Positions 26,761-33,450 of a stretch of 47,011 bases of DNA are shown one piece after another. The stretch covers positions 12,298 through 59,308 of the IMG/VR virus record IMGVR_UViG_3300002120_000006. One strand, given 5' to 3'. The stretch is from a virus. The notes under the pieces are model-generated. The model was not told the origin of the DNA. It did not search any database and was given only the letters and a program-made list of their open reading frames with translations. The position numbers and the translations under genes are program-made. Numbering within the stretch: position 1 is the stretch's first letter; every line of letters starts with the position of its first letter.

Positions 26761-29052
26761 TCACATCCACGTAGACAAATCCATCTGTTTCGTCTTCTCT
26801 TTTGGTTCATCACTCTTCTTCTCTATCAAAATTCCCAGTCTTTTGAACATTGGTACAAACTGACTGTTCCATATATATCTATATTGTTCCACTGTTAATT
26901 GTATGATTGTATCATCTGCAATGGGTAATATATTCTCTGGTTTCTTCCCTGTCTTTATGAATCCTATCTTCTCTCCCCTATGCATTATCAATTTACCCTG
27001 TTCTTCCAATATCCGTGCTGCTCTTAAATGTGCTGGTAATACCTCATAATCATCTGCATGTTTCCCCAATGCTTTATACATGACTAATTGTTGGTCTAAC
27101 GCACCAGATGCTAATTTATTCCAGTATTCCTCTGTATATTGATATAACTGTTCTATAGTATATCCATCTAATATCTTCTCCAATACTTCTTGTTGTGCTT
27201 GTCTCTTCGCTTCACTTGTATCATGTCTGACTATTTCAAACCCCTTTATCAATAATTTGTTTGTAGGACCATCACGCCATGTCATTCTAGCCACATACTT
27301 CTTTTTTGTTCCCTTCCCCTGTATATTGGCTGGAACATACATAACAGAACATAGTTTATCGATATCCAATTTAAAATGAGATGGATATATATCAGAAATT
27401 GCATGTAGATAATTCTTAGTCTCTGCTGTTAATTTATTCGCTAAATCCTTGGCTTTGTCTATATCCAAGTCTGGTAATTGCAAGAATACACTATCTGTAT
27501 CACCGCCAATGACTCTTATATTCATAGATTGTAGTGTTTCATCTAGGAATTTAATCACCATCTGGCCAGTCAGCGTGATATTCTCGGCTATGTCCTTATT
27601 GAAATATCTGCTATAGAACGACCCGATTACACCATAGATACTATTCGCTAGAACCTTATAGGCATTGTAGGTTGCATCGGCTACTATATATTCATCAGAT
27701 GTTGGCGATAATTCCATCTTTTTCTCCCGCCATTCATTCCGCGTTTTCAATACATAGGAAAGACCCTCAGAAAATACACTCTTTGGCGTGGATACGAAAC
27801 TTCCCCTGCCTATGGGAGATTTGATATCACCGATATTATCATCTCTATATGTCTCTGGCCCTATGTTAAATGACATTACAATGGTCGGGTACAGAGCATT
27901 GACATCAAGAACGGCTATGTTATTATGAACTCCGGGAATGGGATTTAAGACCATGGCCCCTTCATACTTTTCCTCACGTTCATCCTTATCATCCTCATAT
28001 TGTTGTTTAGTGGGCCATATGACTCTTTCCTTTCTATTTACAGACAGACGTAATATCAAGCCATCTACTGCCACAGAGTTATTGAATTCTTTCTTATTCT
28101 GTTTATGTACCTTCATTAAATCCCTGACATTGGTGTGGGTGATATTAGCAATATTGAATACGATATGGACCATATTCCATTTCTTGTCCAAGTCATATAT
28201 GATTCTAACATCATCTAGGTTATATTCTTTTAATGTATTGATATCATGTTCGAAATAATACAATAAATCCTTGATATTTATTTTTCTCTTCCTAGTTGGT
28301 AATTCTTCTTTATCTGCTATATGCTCCAGTGAGAACATGTCCCTTTGTATCAATAATATAAATTTGTACACGGCCCTCAAATCGATATGAATATGATTAT
28401 ACCACTCATATTCTATATCCAATATCCTACAACGATTAATCAAATATGGCCAATCGAAGTTATTACCATTGAATGTACATATGACTGGGTATTTATCGAT
28501 GAAAGCAAGACAGTCTCTAATTAATTGCGTCTCATTCCTATCGGAATAAAAGTATTCCTGCCCATCGTTTGTCTTGACAGCAATGGATAATATACGTTTC
28601 AGGGCCTGTTGTTCGTCGGGTATCCCATCTGTAGGGTCTGTCTCGATATCTATGAACAGCCATTTCTTAGGCAATTGCACACGCCAATCAAGGTCAATCA
28701 TCACCCTTCTATTATATGGGACATCCGCTTCAAAGGTATTTGTGATGCCTATCAATTGTCTTATCCTTGGAACTACACTAGGCGATGGCGTATTTATTTT
28801 AAGTAATTTCTTTCCTTGGTATGTAAATGGGACATCTTCGATTTCTATGATAGATGGAAGATTCATATTCTGGGCAATATCAGAATATGCTAAGAAATAT
28901 GGTTTGACTGGTAATGGTATTTCCTGCACAGGTAATCTATAACCATCATCATCTGTCGTATATAATCTGACTACAGGGTCCTCATATTCATTAAAATGCC
29001 AATCAATGTGGTAAAGATTGTTGGGTGGTTTCTGGTTTATCATAATATGCAT
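26761..29052 (-). CDS. polB: Family B DNA polymerase with 3'-5' exonuclease and PIP box (763 aa)
   Basis: Replicative DNA polymerase. All expected motifs are visible: ExoI D135-I-E137, ExoII N195...F199-D200, ExoIII Y277-x-x-x-D281; polymerase motif A DVNALYPTI (D383), motif B K466-x-x-x-NSIYG, motif C GGDTDS (D518, D520) and KKKY at 583-586. Both activities should be intact. The C terminus KQMDLSTWM fits the PCNA-interacting box Q-x-x-L-x-x-W, close to those of archaeal family B enzymes, implying use of the host sliding clamp. There is no intein or protein-priming (TPR) insertion evident. The start overlaps the upstream gene by 50 nt (or 41 nt if Met4 is used). Confidence 0.95.
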   Translation of the reverse strand: MHIMINQKPPNNLYHIDWHFNEYEDPVVRLYTTDDDGYRLPVQEIPLPVKPYFLAYSDIAQNMNLPSIIEIEDVPFTYQGKKLLKINTPSPSVVPRIRQLIGITNTFEADVPYNRRVMIDLDWRVQLPKKWLFIDIETDPTDGIPDEQQALKRILSIAVKTNDGQEYFYSDRNETQLIRDCLAFIDKYPVICTFNGNNFDWPYLINRCRILDIEYEWYNHIHIDLRAVYKFILLIQRDMFSLEHIADKEELPTRKRKINIKDLLYYFEHDINTLKEYNLDDVRIIYDLDKKWNMVHIVFNIANITHTNVRDLMKVHKQNKKEFNNSVAVDGLILRLSVNRKERVIWPTKQQYEDDKDEREEKYEGAMVLNPIPGVHNNIAVLDVNALYPTIVMSFNIGPETYRDDNIGDIKSPIGRGSFVSTPKSVFSEGLSYVLKTRNEWREKKMELSPTSDEYIVADATYNAYKVLANSIYGVIGSFYSRYFNKDIAENITLTGQMVIKFLDETLQSMNIRVIGGDTDSVFLQLPDLDIDKAKDLANKLTAETKNYLHAISDIYPSHFKLDIDKLCSVMYVPANIQGKGTKKKYVARMTWRDGPTNKLLIKGFEIVRHDTSEAKRQAQQEVLEKILDGYTIEQLYQYTEEYWNKLASGALDQQLVMYKALGKHADDYEVLPAHLRAARILEEQGKLIMHRGEKIGFIKTGKKPENILPIADDTIIQLTVEQYRYIWNSQFVPMFKRLGILIEKKSDEPKEKTKQMDLSTWM

Positions 29053-29287
29053 CCTGTAATTCTTTGCTCAGAAAATCCAACTGTCTGGCCTTTTCATTTC
29101 GTTTCTGGTATGTGGTACATTGAAAACGCCCATCTGTGAACATCTTTAATTTTATGGAATCGGCTTCACAACGCATTGTCTTATTGAAACGACAAGAGCG
29201 GGCAGGACACCATATGCGTCTCTTAAATTTGAATTTCTCTTTCTTTTGTTTTTTCTTCGTTTCCTTGCTGTCCATCTTTAATACCAT
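29003..29287 (-). CDS. Basic cysteine-containing small protein (94 aa)
   Basis: The N-terminal third is almost all Lys/Glu/Arg (SKETKKKQKKEKFKFKRR), followed by WCPARSCRFNKTMRCEADS and a later FQCTTY, giving four cysteines suited to one metal site, then a charged helix. It may bind nucleic acid. Both ends overlap neighbours: 65 nt of the upstream gene (53 if Met5 is the start) and 50 nt of polB. Such deep overlaps are unusual even here, but the frame has coherent composition. Confidence 0.6.
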   Translation of the reverse strand: MVLKMDSKETKKKQKKEKFKFKRRIWCPARSCRFNKTMRCEADSIKLKMFTDGRFQCTTYQKRNEKARQLDFLSKELQDAYYDKPETTQQSLPH

Positions 29288-29507
29288 CCATTTTCATAAG
29301 GCAGAATAATAGGATATTAATACCATCATATATATCATCATATTTCTTATCCAAGAAATCTATATCTATCCATCTGGCTCTCTTCACTTTGACCAAAGCA
29401 TATGCCAACAATTCCTCTAATGTGAATTCTTGCCAGATATCACCATAAGGAGATTTCTTATGGATTTCCAAAGCCTTTTCAATATGTTTCAATATATTAT
29501 CGTTCAT
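29223..29507 (-). CDS. DUF1599/Nmad1-like protein (94 aa)
   Basis: Starts MNDNILKHIEKALEIHKKSP, followed by YGDIWQEF, then VKVKRA and KYDDIYDGINILLFCLMKM. This fits the pattern of DUF1599 ('nucleotide modification associated domain 1'): K-x-x-x-Y-G-D-x-W, K-x-x-R, then D-x-x-D-x-x-N-Y-x-L-L. Family members occur in phages with modified DNA bases and are thought to act on nucleotides; the exact reaction is unknown. The start codon uses the discriminator base of the upstream tRNA-Gly as its A. A longer frame would begin inside the tRNA and is rejected. Confidence 0.6.
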   Translation of the reverse strand: MNDNILKHIEKALEIHKKSPYGDIWQEFTLEELLAYALVKVKRARWIDIDFLDKKYDDIYDGINILLFCLMKMDGIKDGQQGNEEKTKEREIQI

Positions 29508-29579
29508 GCGGCACCCCCGAGTCGAACAGGGACCTTCTCCTTGGAAGGGAGATATGCTGGCCATTGACACCAGTACCGC
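29507..29579 (-). tRNA. tRNA-Gly (anticodon TCC)
   Basis: Read on the minus strand: acceptor GCGGTAC pairs with GTGCCGC (one G-T), the anticodon stem TCTCC/GGAGA holds loop CTTCCAA, and T-arm CCCTG/CGGGG holds TTCGACT. The discriminator base is A, as usual for archaeal and eukaryotic tRNA-Gly rather than bacterial (U). No CCA is encoded. It reads GGA, a frequent codon in the structural genes. Confidence 0.93.
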
Positions 29580-29580
29580 A

Positions 29581-29652
29581 TGGACCTAGCCGGAGTTGAA
29601 CCAGCATCTTCAGGTTGCAAACCTGATATGTTTCCATTGACACCATAGGCCC
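29581..29652 (-). tRNA. tRNA-Ala (anticodon TGC)
   Basis: Acceptor GGGCCTA/TAGGTCC (one G-T), anticodon stem TCAGG/CCTGA with loop TTTGCAA, T-arm GCTGG/CCGGC with loop TTCAACT, discriminator A, no CCA. One base separates it from tRNA-Gly. The acceptor lacks the G3-U70 at its standard place on the 5' strand but has a G-T at pair 3 (G3-T70), the classic alanine identity element. Confidence 0.93.
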
Positions 29653-29665
29653 GTATTATTTTTGA

Positions 29666-29736
29666 TGGAATCGTCCGGAATCGAACCGGGTTCATACGGT
29701 CTTCAGCCGTGCGCTTTCCCATTAAGCTACAATTCC
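29666..29736 (-). tRNA. tRNA-Phe (anticodon GAA)
   Basis: Acceptor GGAATTG/CGATTCC (one T-G), D-arm GCTT/AAGC, anticodon loop CTGAAGA, T-loop TTCGATT, discriminator A, no CCA. Two pairs are broken (27-43 C/A and 49-65 C/A), so it is slightly degenerate yet probably functional. Its codons are TTT and TTC, which are also the codons of the proposed chaperone slip site. Confidence 0.85.
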
Positions 29737-29754
29737 TTATATTATCATCATTAG

Positions 29755-29826
29755 CGCAGGTGATTGGATTCGAACCAATACCCCCTTCGTTAACAGCGAA
29801 GTGCGCTACCATTGCGCCACACCTGC
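29755..29826 (-). tRNA. tRNA-Asn (anticodon GTT)
   Basis: Perfect acceptor GCAGGTG/CACCTGC, anticodon stem CTTCG/CGAAG with loop CTGTTAA, T-arm ATTGG/CCAAT with TTCGAAT, discriminator G as usual for Asn, no CCA. It is the first of four tRNA genes in a tight cluster read towards lower coordinates. Confidence 0.95.
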
Positions 29827-29837
29827 TTAATCTATAT

Positions 29838-30044
29838 TCAACGACAGTATAAATGACTTTCTAAAACTTCTCGGGCGTGCAGATTTTTAACATGTTCCAA
29901 TGCTTCAAAAATACCTTTCGGGCCTTCACAGGTTGGAGCAGGGGGATATGATGGGACCATAACCACAAAAAGAAAATATAGAGTATATAATATCACACCA
30001 ACAGTCGCCAAACTGATTAACAGTATTTTTAACCATAACTTCAT
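29838..30044 (-). CDS. One-helix membrane protein (68 aa)
   Basis: MKLWLKILLISLATVGVILY begins a strong N-terminal transmembrane helix, with a short Pro-rich linker (VPSYPPAPTCEGP) and a soluble helix (EALEHVKNLHAREVLESHL) after it. ATG at 30044 is preferred because GGTGAG lies 5 nt upstream; the GTG at 30053 would include that site. Two cysteines do not form a clear motif. Function unknown; it could be signal-anchored. Confidence 0.6.
   Translation of the reverse strand: MKLWLKILLISLATVGVILYTLYFLFVVMVPSYPPAPTCEGPKGIFEALEHVKNLHAREVLESHLYCR
29846..29853 (-). promoter_or_regulatory. Possible TATA box for the tRNA cluster
   Basis: On the minus strand TTTATACT lies about 20-27 nt before the 5' end of tRNA-Asn, the normal distance of an archaeal TATA box from its start site. 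It is located in the last codons of the upstream membrane-protein gene. The cluster could also be read through from upstream. Confidence 0.4.
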
Positions 30045-30065
30045 CGGACTCACCTTATTTATTTA

Positions 30066-30368
30066 TTAGACCTGCTTATATGGCTTATATATTACATATA
30101 TATTCCAGAGCGCTGGAACCCAAGAAATCAATACAGCACCAAGCCAAAACCATTCATTCTGATTGAAGAAACCACCAGCCGCCAAAAGACCTGCCATACC
30201 AGATTTAAACATTTGCAGACCTTTGATTCCCACTTTACTCAATAGCCAAGCCATTAGGGGGTTTCCTTCAACGGCATCATAATCTTCCAAGGCTCGTCTT
30301 GTAGTATACATATCTGCCATTTGGCCCGAGAATAATAACACGGCCCATAATTCTGGAGGTACGAACAT
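30066..30368 (-). CDS. DUF5658-like membrane protein (100 aa)
   Basis: Contains D-M-Y-T-T-R-R-A-L and V-E-G-N-P-L-M-A-W-L-L-S-K-V-G, the D-x-x-T-T ... E-x-N-P pattern of DUF5658-type membrane proteins, which are widespread in archaea, bacteria and viruses. About three hydrophobic segments follow: residues 5-18, 55-66 and 72-92. The role of this family is not known. It lies 12 nt from the downstream membrane-protein gene. Confidence 0.65.
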   Translation of the reverse strand: MFVPPELWAVLLFSGQMADMYTTRRALEDYDAVEGNPLMAWLLSKVGIKGLQMFKSGMAGLLAAGGFFNQNEWFWLGAVLISWVPALWNIYVIYKPYKQV

Positions 30369-30394
30369 AAATCTAATCCATATATTTCATGTTA

Positions 30395-30544
30395 TTAATA
30401 ATCTTCTTCCTCATACTCAAAAATATCATCATTATTTTGACATGGACGATATTTACAAACGGGACATATTGCATTACATTCTCCTAGTTCACAAGTACAT
30501 ATATAATCCTCAATATCTTCATCATCTTTATCAATAGTAGTCAT
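30395..30544 (-). CDS. Acidic mini zinc protein (49 aa)
   Basis: A gene too short for routine calling. It starts ATG after the previous stop (TGATATG) and encodes MTTIDKDDEDIEDYICTCEL, then ECNAICPVCKYRPC, then an acidic tail (DDIFEYEEEDY). Six cysteines in CTC, C, CPVC and C spacing suggest a metal site between two acidic arms. Acidic small viral proteins of this kind may mimic nucleic acid or bind basic host proteins, but this is speculation. Confidence 0.6.
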   Translation of the reverse strand: MTTIDKDDEDIEDYICTCELGECNAICPVCKYRPCQNNDDIFEYEEEDY

Positions 30545-30545
30545 A

Positions 30546-30917
30546 TCAATTTCCCTTCTTCATAATGAAATTATAGTGTTTCGATACTTTATCTTCTAGT
30601 TCTATTATCTTATCGAATGATACCTTTGGTGGCGATTCATCGGTATTATTCTCTTCAAAAACACCATGATTAGCCCAACTTCGTAATTCTGCGACAAATG
30701 ACTGTAGATGATATGGGTCTATAGGTATTAATGTTTCTCTTGTATCATCTTCGAATGGTGATGGGCATGAACAACCAGAATCTGTTTTATAATATAATGT
30801 ATCAGTGTCATTATTCCTCCATATGACGAACATATCAAAAGAATATGATAAATCCTGCTCAACCATTCCAAATATGGTTAAACCAAAATCCTCTGGATTA
30901 TAATAGATATTACTCAT
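30546..30917 (-). CDS. Widespread phage protein with SGCSCPSPF motif (123 aa)
   Basis: MSNIYYNPEDFGLTIFGMVE is followed by SYSFDMFVIWRNN and TDSGCSCPSPFED. This 'S-Y-x-F-D-x-x-V-x-W ... D-S-G-C-S-C-P-x-P-F' signature is common in phage proteins of unknown function (I associate it with DUF7574, not verified). The ATG at 30917 overlaps the previous stop as ATGAGTAA, so it is translationally coupled. An upstream Met at 30929 is less likely. Confidence 0.65.
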   Translation of the reverse strand: MSNIYYNPEDFGLTIFGMVEQDLSYSFDMFVIWRNNDTDTLYYKTDSGCSCPSPFEDDTRETLIPIDPYHLQSFVAELRSWANHGVFEENNTDESPPKVSFDKIIELEDKVSKHYNFIMKKGN

Positions 30918-31296
30918 TCTCCACATCACCTGTTAATTCGCTTATGATTTCATTTATTCGTACATCCACATGATTGAGAAAATGTTTGGTCATTCCATAT
31001 TCCTTATTATAATATCTACCTAATGCTTTTCCCAGATTGGAAAAAGCGGATTGAAATTCAGATAAGATTTTGCTATGTTCTTCGGTTAACGTATATTCGG
31101 TAGTGGGTTTCATAGGGACATAAATATCTCGTTCTATCGAATCCAATAACAATCTGGCATTCTTTCCTTGTTGGGTGTCAGGATGTTCCTCCGCTTGATG
31201 TTCCAAAAGACCATTAGTATCTATTGTATCATATACTATTTCATTACATACTATACACTTGATATTTCCAACTTCGAGCATACAATCATACTCCAT
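30910..31296 (-). CDS. Zinc-finger-like protein with helical C terminus (128 aa)
   Basis: The start of the protein has C-I-V-C-N-E at residues 14-17 and H-Q-A-E-E-H at about 33-38, a C2H2-type arrangement with 'L-L-E-H-Q-A-E-E-H' resembling classical fingers. A helical region follows (HSKILSEFQSAFSNLGKALG) ending in a coiled helix. A DNA- or protein-binding role is plausible. It overlaps the RecU-like gene by 11 nt. Confidence 0.6.
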   Translation of the reverse strand: MEYDCMLEVGNIKCIVCNEIVYDTIDTNGLLEHQAEEHPDTQQGKNARLLLDSIERDIYVPMKPTTEYTLTEEHSKILSEFQSAFSNLGKALGRYYNKEYGMTKHFLNHVDVRINEIISELTGDVENE

Positions 31297-31825
31297 TTCT
31301 GACTTTAATCACAACTGGGTCTAATTCCCATATCTTCTCTTTCATATTCCTTATGATTTTAAAGGAAGCGACTTTCTCTAACGTACCCCATTTGATACTG
31401 TTCTTATTCTCCATCACTTCCATGGCTTGTGTCAGTTCCAACGGTGTCAGAGCATAAGCCGACATATGAAACGGCACACGCCTGCAAATAATAAAATAAT
31501 AATGACTCCCTGCATCCATTATCTCAAAGCCCTTCTCCAACTGATGGGGCTTGATATAAGTGATGTTGTAACTCGTTGTATTTCTCGATGACTTTTCTTC
31601 AATGTAACAAGTCTTTCCTGCTACAATGAATATGTGGTCTGCTGGTACTTTGGGCATGATTACATTGGGGAATAGTGGAGAGAAACACTTCTGGCATTTC
31701 ATGCCATAGGATTTGGTGTCACTGATTCTTTCCCAATACAACAACTTGCCATATTTAGTCTGTTTTAGATGTTCTAAGGAGTCCTGTATCTCCTTTTGGA
31801 ATGCATAACCATGCTCATTACTCAT
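31286..31825 (-). CDS. RecU-like Holliday-junction resolvase/nuclease (179 aa)
   Basis: Fits the RecU branch of PD-(D/E)XK nucleases: G-Y-A-F-Q-K-E-I near the N terminus, P-A-D63-H-I-F, then C-Y-I-E76-E-K78-S-S, and K-P-H94-Q95 followed by AGSHYYFIICRR. The D...ExK catalytic core and the HQ motif are all present. An added C-Q-K-C (44-47) may bind zinc, which is unusual in RecU. It would resolve recombination or replication branches. The start at 31825 is chosen for the ATGAGTAA overlap with the upstream gene. Confidence 0.65.
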   Translation of the reverse strand: MSNEHGYAFQKEIQDSLEHLKQTKYGKLLYWERISDTKSYGMKCQKCFSPLFPNVIMPKVPADHIFIVAGKTCYIEEKSSRNTTSYNITYIKPHQLEKGFEIMDAGSHYYFIICRRVPFHMSAYALTPLELTQAMEVMENKNSIKWGTLEKVASFKIIRNMKEKIWELDPVVIKVRNGV

Positions 31826-33077
31826 TATAAACACCCATATATTTAAATAATTTTTTTGGTCTCATACGCCATAATATTCTTCCGGCTGTTCTTTCATCTC
31901 CTAATATTTTATTTTTTATTTCTGTGTCAGATAGTCTTTTACCGCCGGGAGCAATTAAATAATGTGCCTCCTTTGTGAACTCAGATAATATTTCTCTTGC
32001 TATATTATTCATACAAAATGATGTACAATAAGATTTTGAAAACCATTTGTGGGGTTCAAATCCTAATACTGTTAATTTATTCAAAAGAGATTTATTGGCT
32101 TTTGTTTCTATCTCGCCATCAAATCTCATACCAGCACGTTCAAATATAGGATTATACTTTGCCATTGCAGCAACAACATCAGCATTTGGATATTTCTTTA
32201 GATAATACTGAACGAGTAACTTACCAAAACCTATACCTCGATATGATGGATGTACGACAAGACGAGATATTCTTCTTCCACCGTCATGCATTCTATATGT
32301 TCCAATAAGAAATCCCACTGTTTTATCTTTGAATTGTAATCTAATATAATCTTTAATACCTCCTGTGTATTTACCTTTATAATGTAAAACACCAATTGGT
32401 TCTTTTTTATACCAATCTTTTGTTTCTTCTATTATTTTTAAATCATTATTGTTAATAAATAAGTTCTTATTATGTTCTTTATATTGTGGATATGCGACAT
32501 CCCATCTAGACGGAAATGCTTTACCAGCAATAATCAAATCTGGTTGTAAATAAGGTATTATATCAACATGGGCGCTCGCAATAATAGCCGTTAAATTTAA
32601 TTTTCTGACAATCTTTTGAAAGTTATAAGCAATGACAAAAGCTGTGTCTCTATCTAGAGAGGATAGAAATTCATCTATTATGATAGGACAATCATTCTTT
32701 GATTCCAAAATCATTTTAGATAAACGTGCCCTCATTTTCTGACTATCACTTAAATATTTATAAGGTGTTAAAAACATTGTAGCATCGCCAAGACCTACAA
32801 GAGATAAGATTTGTAATGTTTTTTCTAAAGTATCACCATATGTATAAAGTGGCTTATTTTCATCTATAAAAATCTTGGTTTCGTTTCCTAATGAGTTTAA
32901 TAATGTTGTTTTCCCGCATCCAGATTCGCCAGTTATATATACTAAACGGGGAAGTATATCAGGCAATTCTATATCTATGACATTATTTATAAATCCTTCA
33001 TCTATACCAAAAGATTCGCCAATTTCTATAGCTTCATCTGAATCGATTTTATAATTAAAGGTCTTTTTTATTTTCAT
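31818..33077 (-). CDS. ABC-type ATPase fused to GNAT acetyltransferase (COG2401-like, 419 aa)
   Basis: Residues 1-195 are a soluble ABC ATPase: Walker A GESGCGKT (50-57), signature LSDSQ (109-113), Walker B IIIDEF (D135, E136) and an H-loop at H170. Residues about 235-400 are a GNAT fold with the acetyl-CoA loop R-G-I-G-F-G (280-285). This order matches COG2401, an archaeal/bacterial family whose function is not established. GNAT-like enzymes such as Mom of phage Mu modify DNA bases, so a DNA-modifying role is one option; protein acetylation is another. No membrane segments occur, so it is not a transporter. The ATG at 33077 overlaps the previous gene by 23 nt. Confidence 0.85.
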   Translation of the reverse strand: MKIKKTFNYKIDSDEAIEIGESFGIDEGFINNVIDIELPDILPRLVYITGESGCGKTTLLNSLGNETKIFIDENKPLYTYGDTLEKTLQILSLVGLGDATMFLTPYKYLSDSQKMRARLSKMILESKNDCPIIIDEFLSSLDRDTAFVIAYNFQKIVRKLNLTAIIASAHVDIIPYLQPDLIIAGKAFPSRWDVAYPQYKEHNKNLFINNNDLKIIEETKDWYKKEPIGVLHYKGKYTGGIKDYIRLQFKDKTVGFLIGTYRMHDGGRRISRLVVHPSYRGIGFGKLLVQYYLKKYPNADVVAAMAKYNPIFERAGMRFDGEIETKANKSLLNKLTVLGFEPHKWFSKSYCTSFCMNNIAREILSEFTKEAHYLIAPGGKRLSDTEIKNKILGDERTAGRILWRMRPKKLFKYMGVYNE

Positions 33078-33192
33078 GGTTGCACACACATATCTTATTG
33101 GCGAACCATCCGTAACAATCCTTATGCATATTCACCTGACAACATACGCATTGTTTTTGTTCCTCATTGTCCCTTATGTACTCTTGTTTCAT
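33055..33192 (-). CDS. Mini zinc protein with CVCC and CVC motifs (45 aa)
   Basis: MKQEYIRDNEEQKQCVCCQV, then MHKDCYGWFANKICVCNH. Seven cysteines and two histidines in 45 residues point to a zinc knuckle. The start at 33192 has GAGAGGGGA just upstream. A longer frame up to 33282 is read through the neighbouring C2H2 gene and is less likely. It overlaps the C2H2 gene by 29 nt and the ABC-GNAT gene by 23 nt. Confidence 0.55.
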   Translation of the reverse strand: MKQEYIRDNEEQKQCVCCQVNMHKDCYGWFANKICVCNHENKKDL

Positions 33193-33307
33193 GTATCTTC
33201 TTTCCCCTCTCGGTCGGCAATTCTTTCCTGCACACACTACATATCCATGGTAGATGACTACCATTTTCATTGTTGTTCTCATTCGTCTCTTTCATCTCTT
33301 CATTCAT
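33164..33307 (-). CDS. Single C2H2 zinc-finger protein (47 aa)
   Basis: A short gene with an acidic/Asn-rich start (MNEEMKETNENNNENG), then one classical finger: C23-x2-C26-x12-H39-x4-H44 in a sequence ending KKIHETRVHKGQ. The Leu/Phe core is incomplete, but the spacing is canonical for archaeal-viral C2H2 proteins, which usually regulate transcription. The ATG overlaps the previous stop by ATGA, supporting real translation. Confidence 0.65.
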   Translation of the reverse strand: MNEEMKETNENNNENGSHLPWICSVCRKELPTERGKKIHETRVHKGQ

Positions 33308-33450
33308 GTTAACACCTTTCCACTACCATTGCATTCATAACAGAAATTTAGATGCGTTATTTCCACAGGATTGTTTTTATTATGTACATATCCCCTGCCA
33401 TTACAATAAGGACATGGTTTTGCAGTCTTACCACGGAATGAATCTCTCAT
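33304..33450 (-). CDS. DnaJ-type zinc-finger mini protein (48 aa)
   Basis: MRDSFRGKTAKPCPYCNGRG and later FCYECNGSGKV form two C-x-x-C-x-G-x-G motifs, the repeat of the DnaJ central zinc domain. There is no J domain, so it is a stand-alone zinc module, of the kind found scattered in phage genomes. It may be a chaperone-like or disulfide-related adaptor. The ATG overlaps the GMP-reductase-like stop as ATGA. Confidence 0.65.
   Translation of the reverse strand: MRDSFRGKTAKPCPYCNGRGYVHNKNNPVEITHLNFCYECNGSGKVLT

Noticed and set aside
31818-33077. ABC transporter
   Set aside because: No transmembrane segments or partner permease; the ATPase is fused to a GNAT domain.
33076-33312. + strand frame opposite the zinc-finger trio
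   Set aside because: It is the complement of three well-formed zinc-finger genes in a minus-strand operon.
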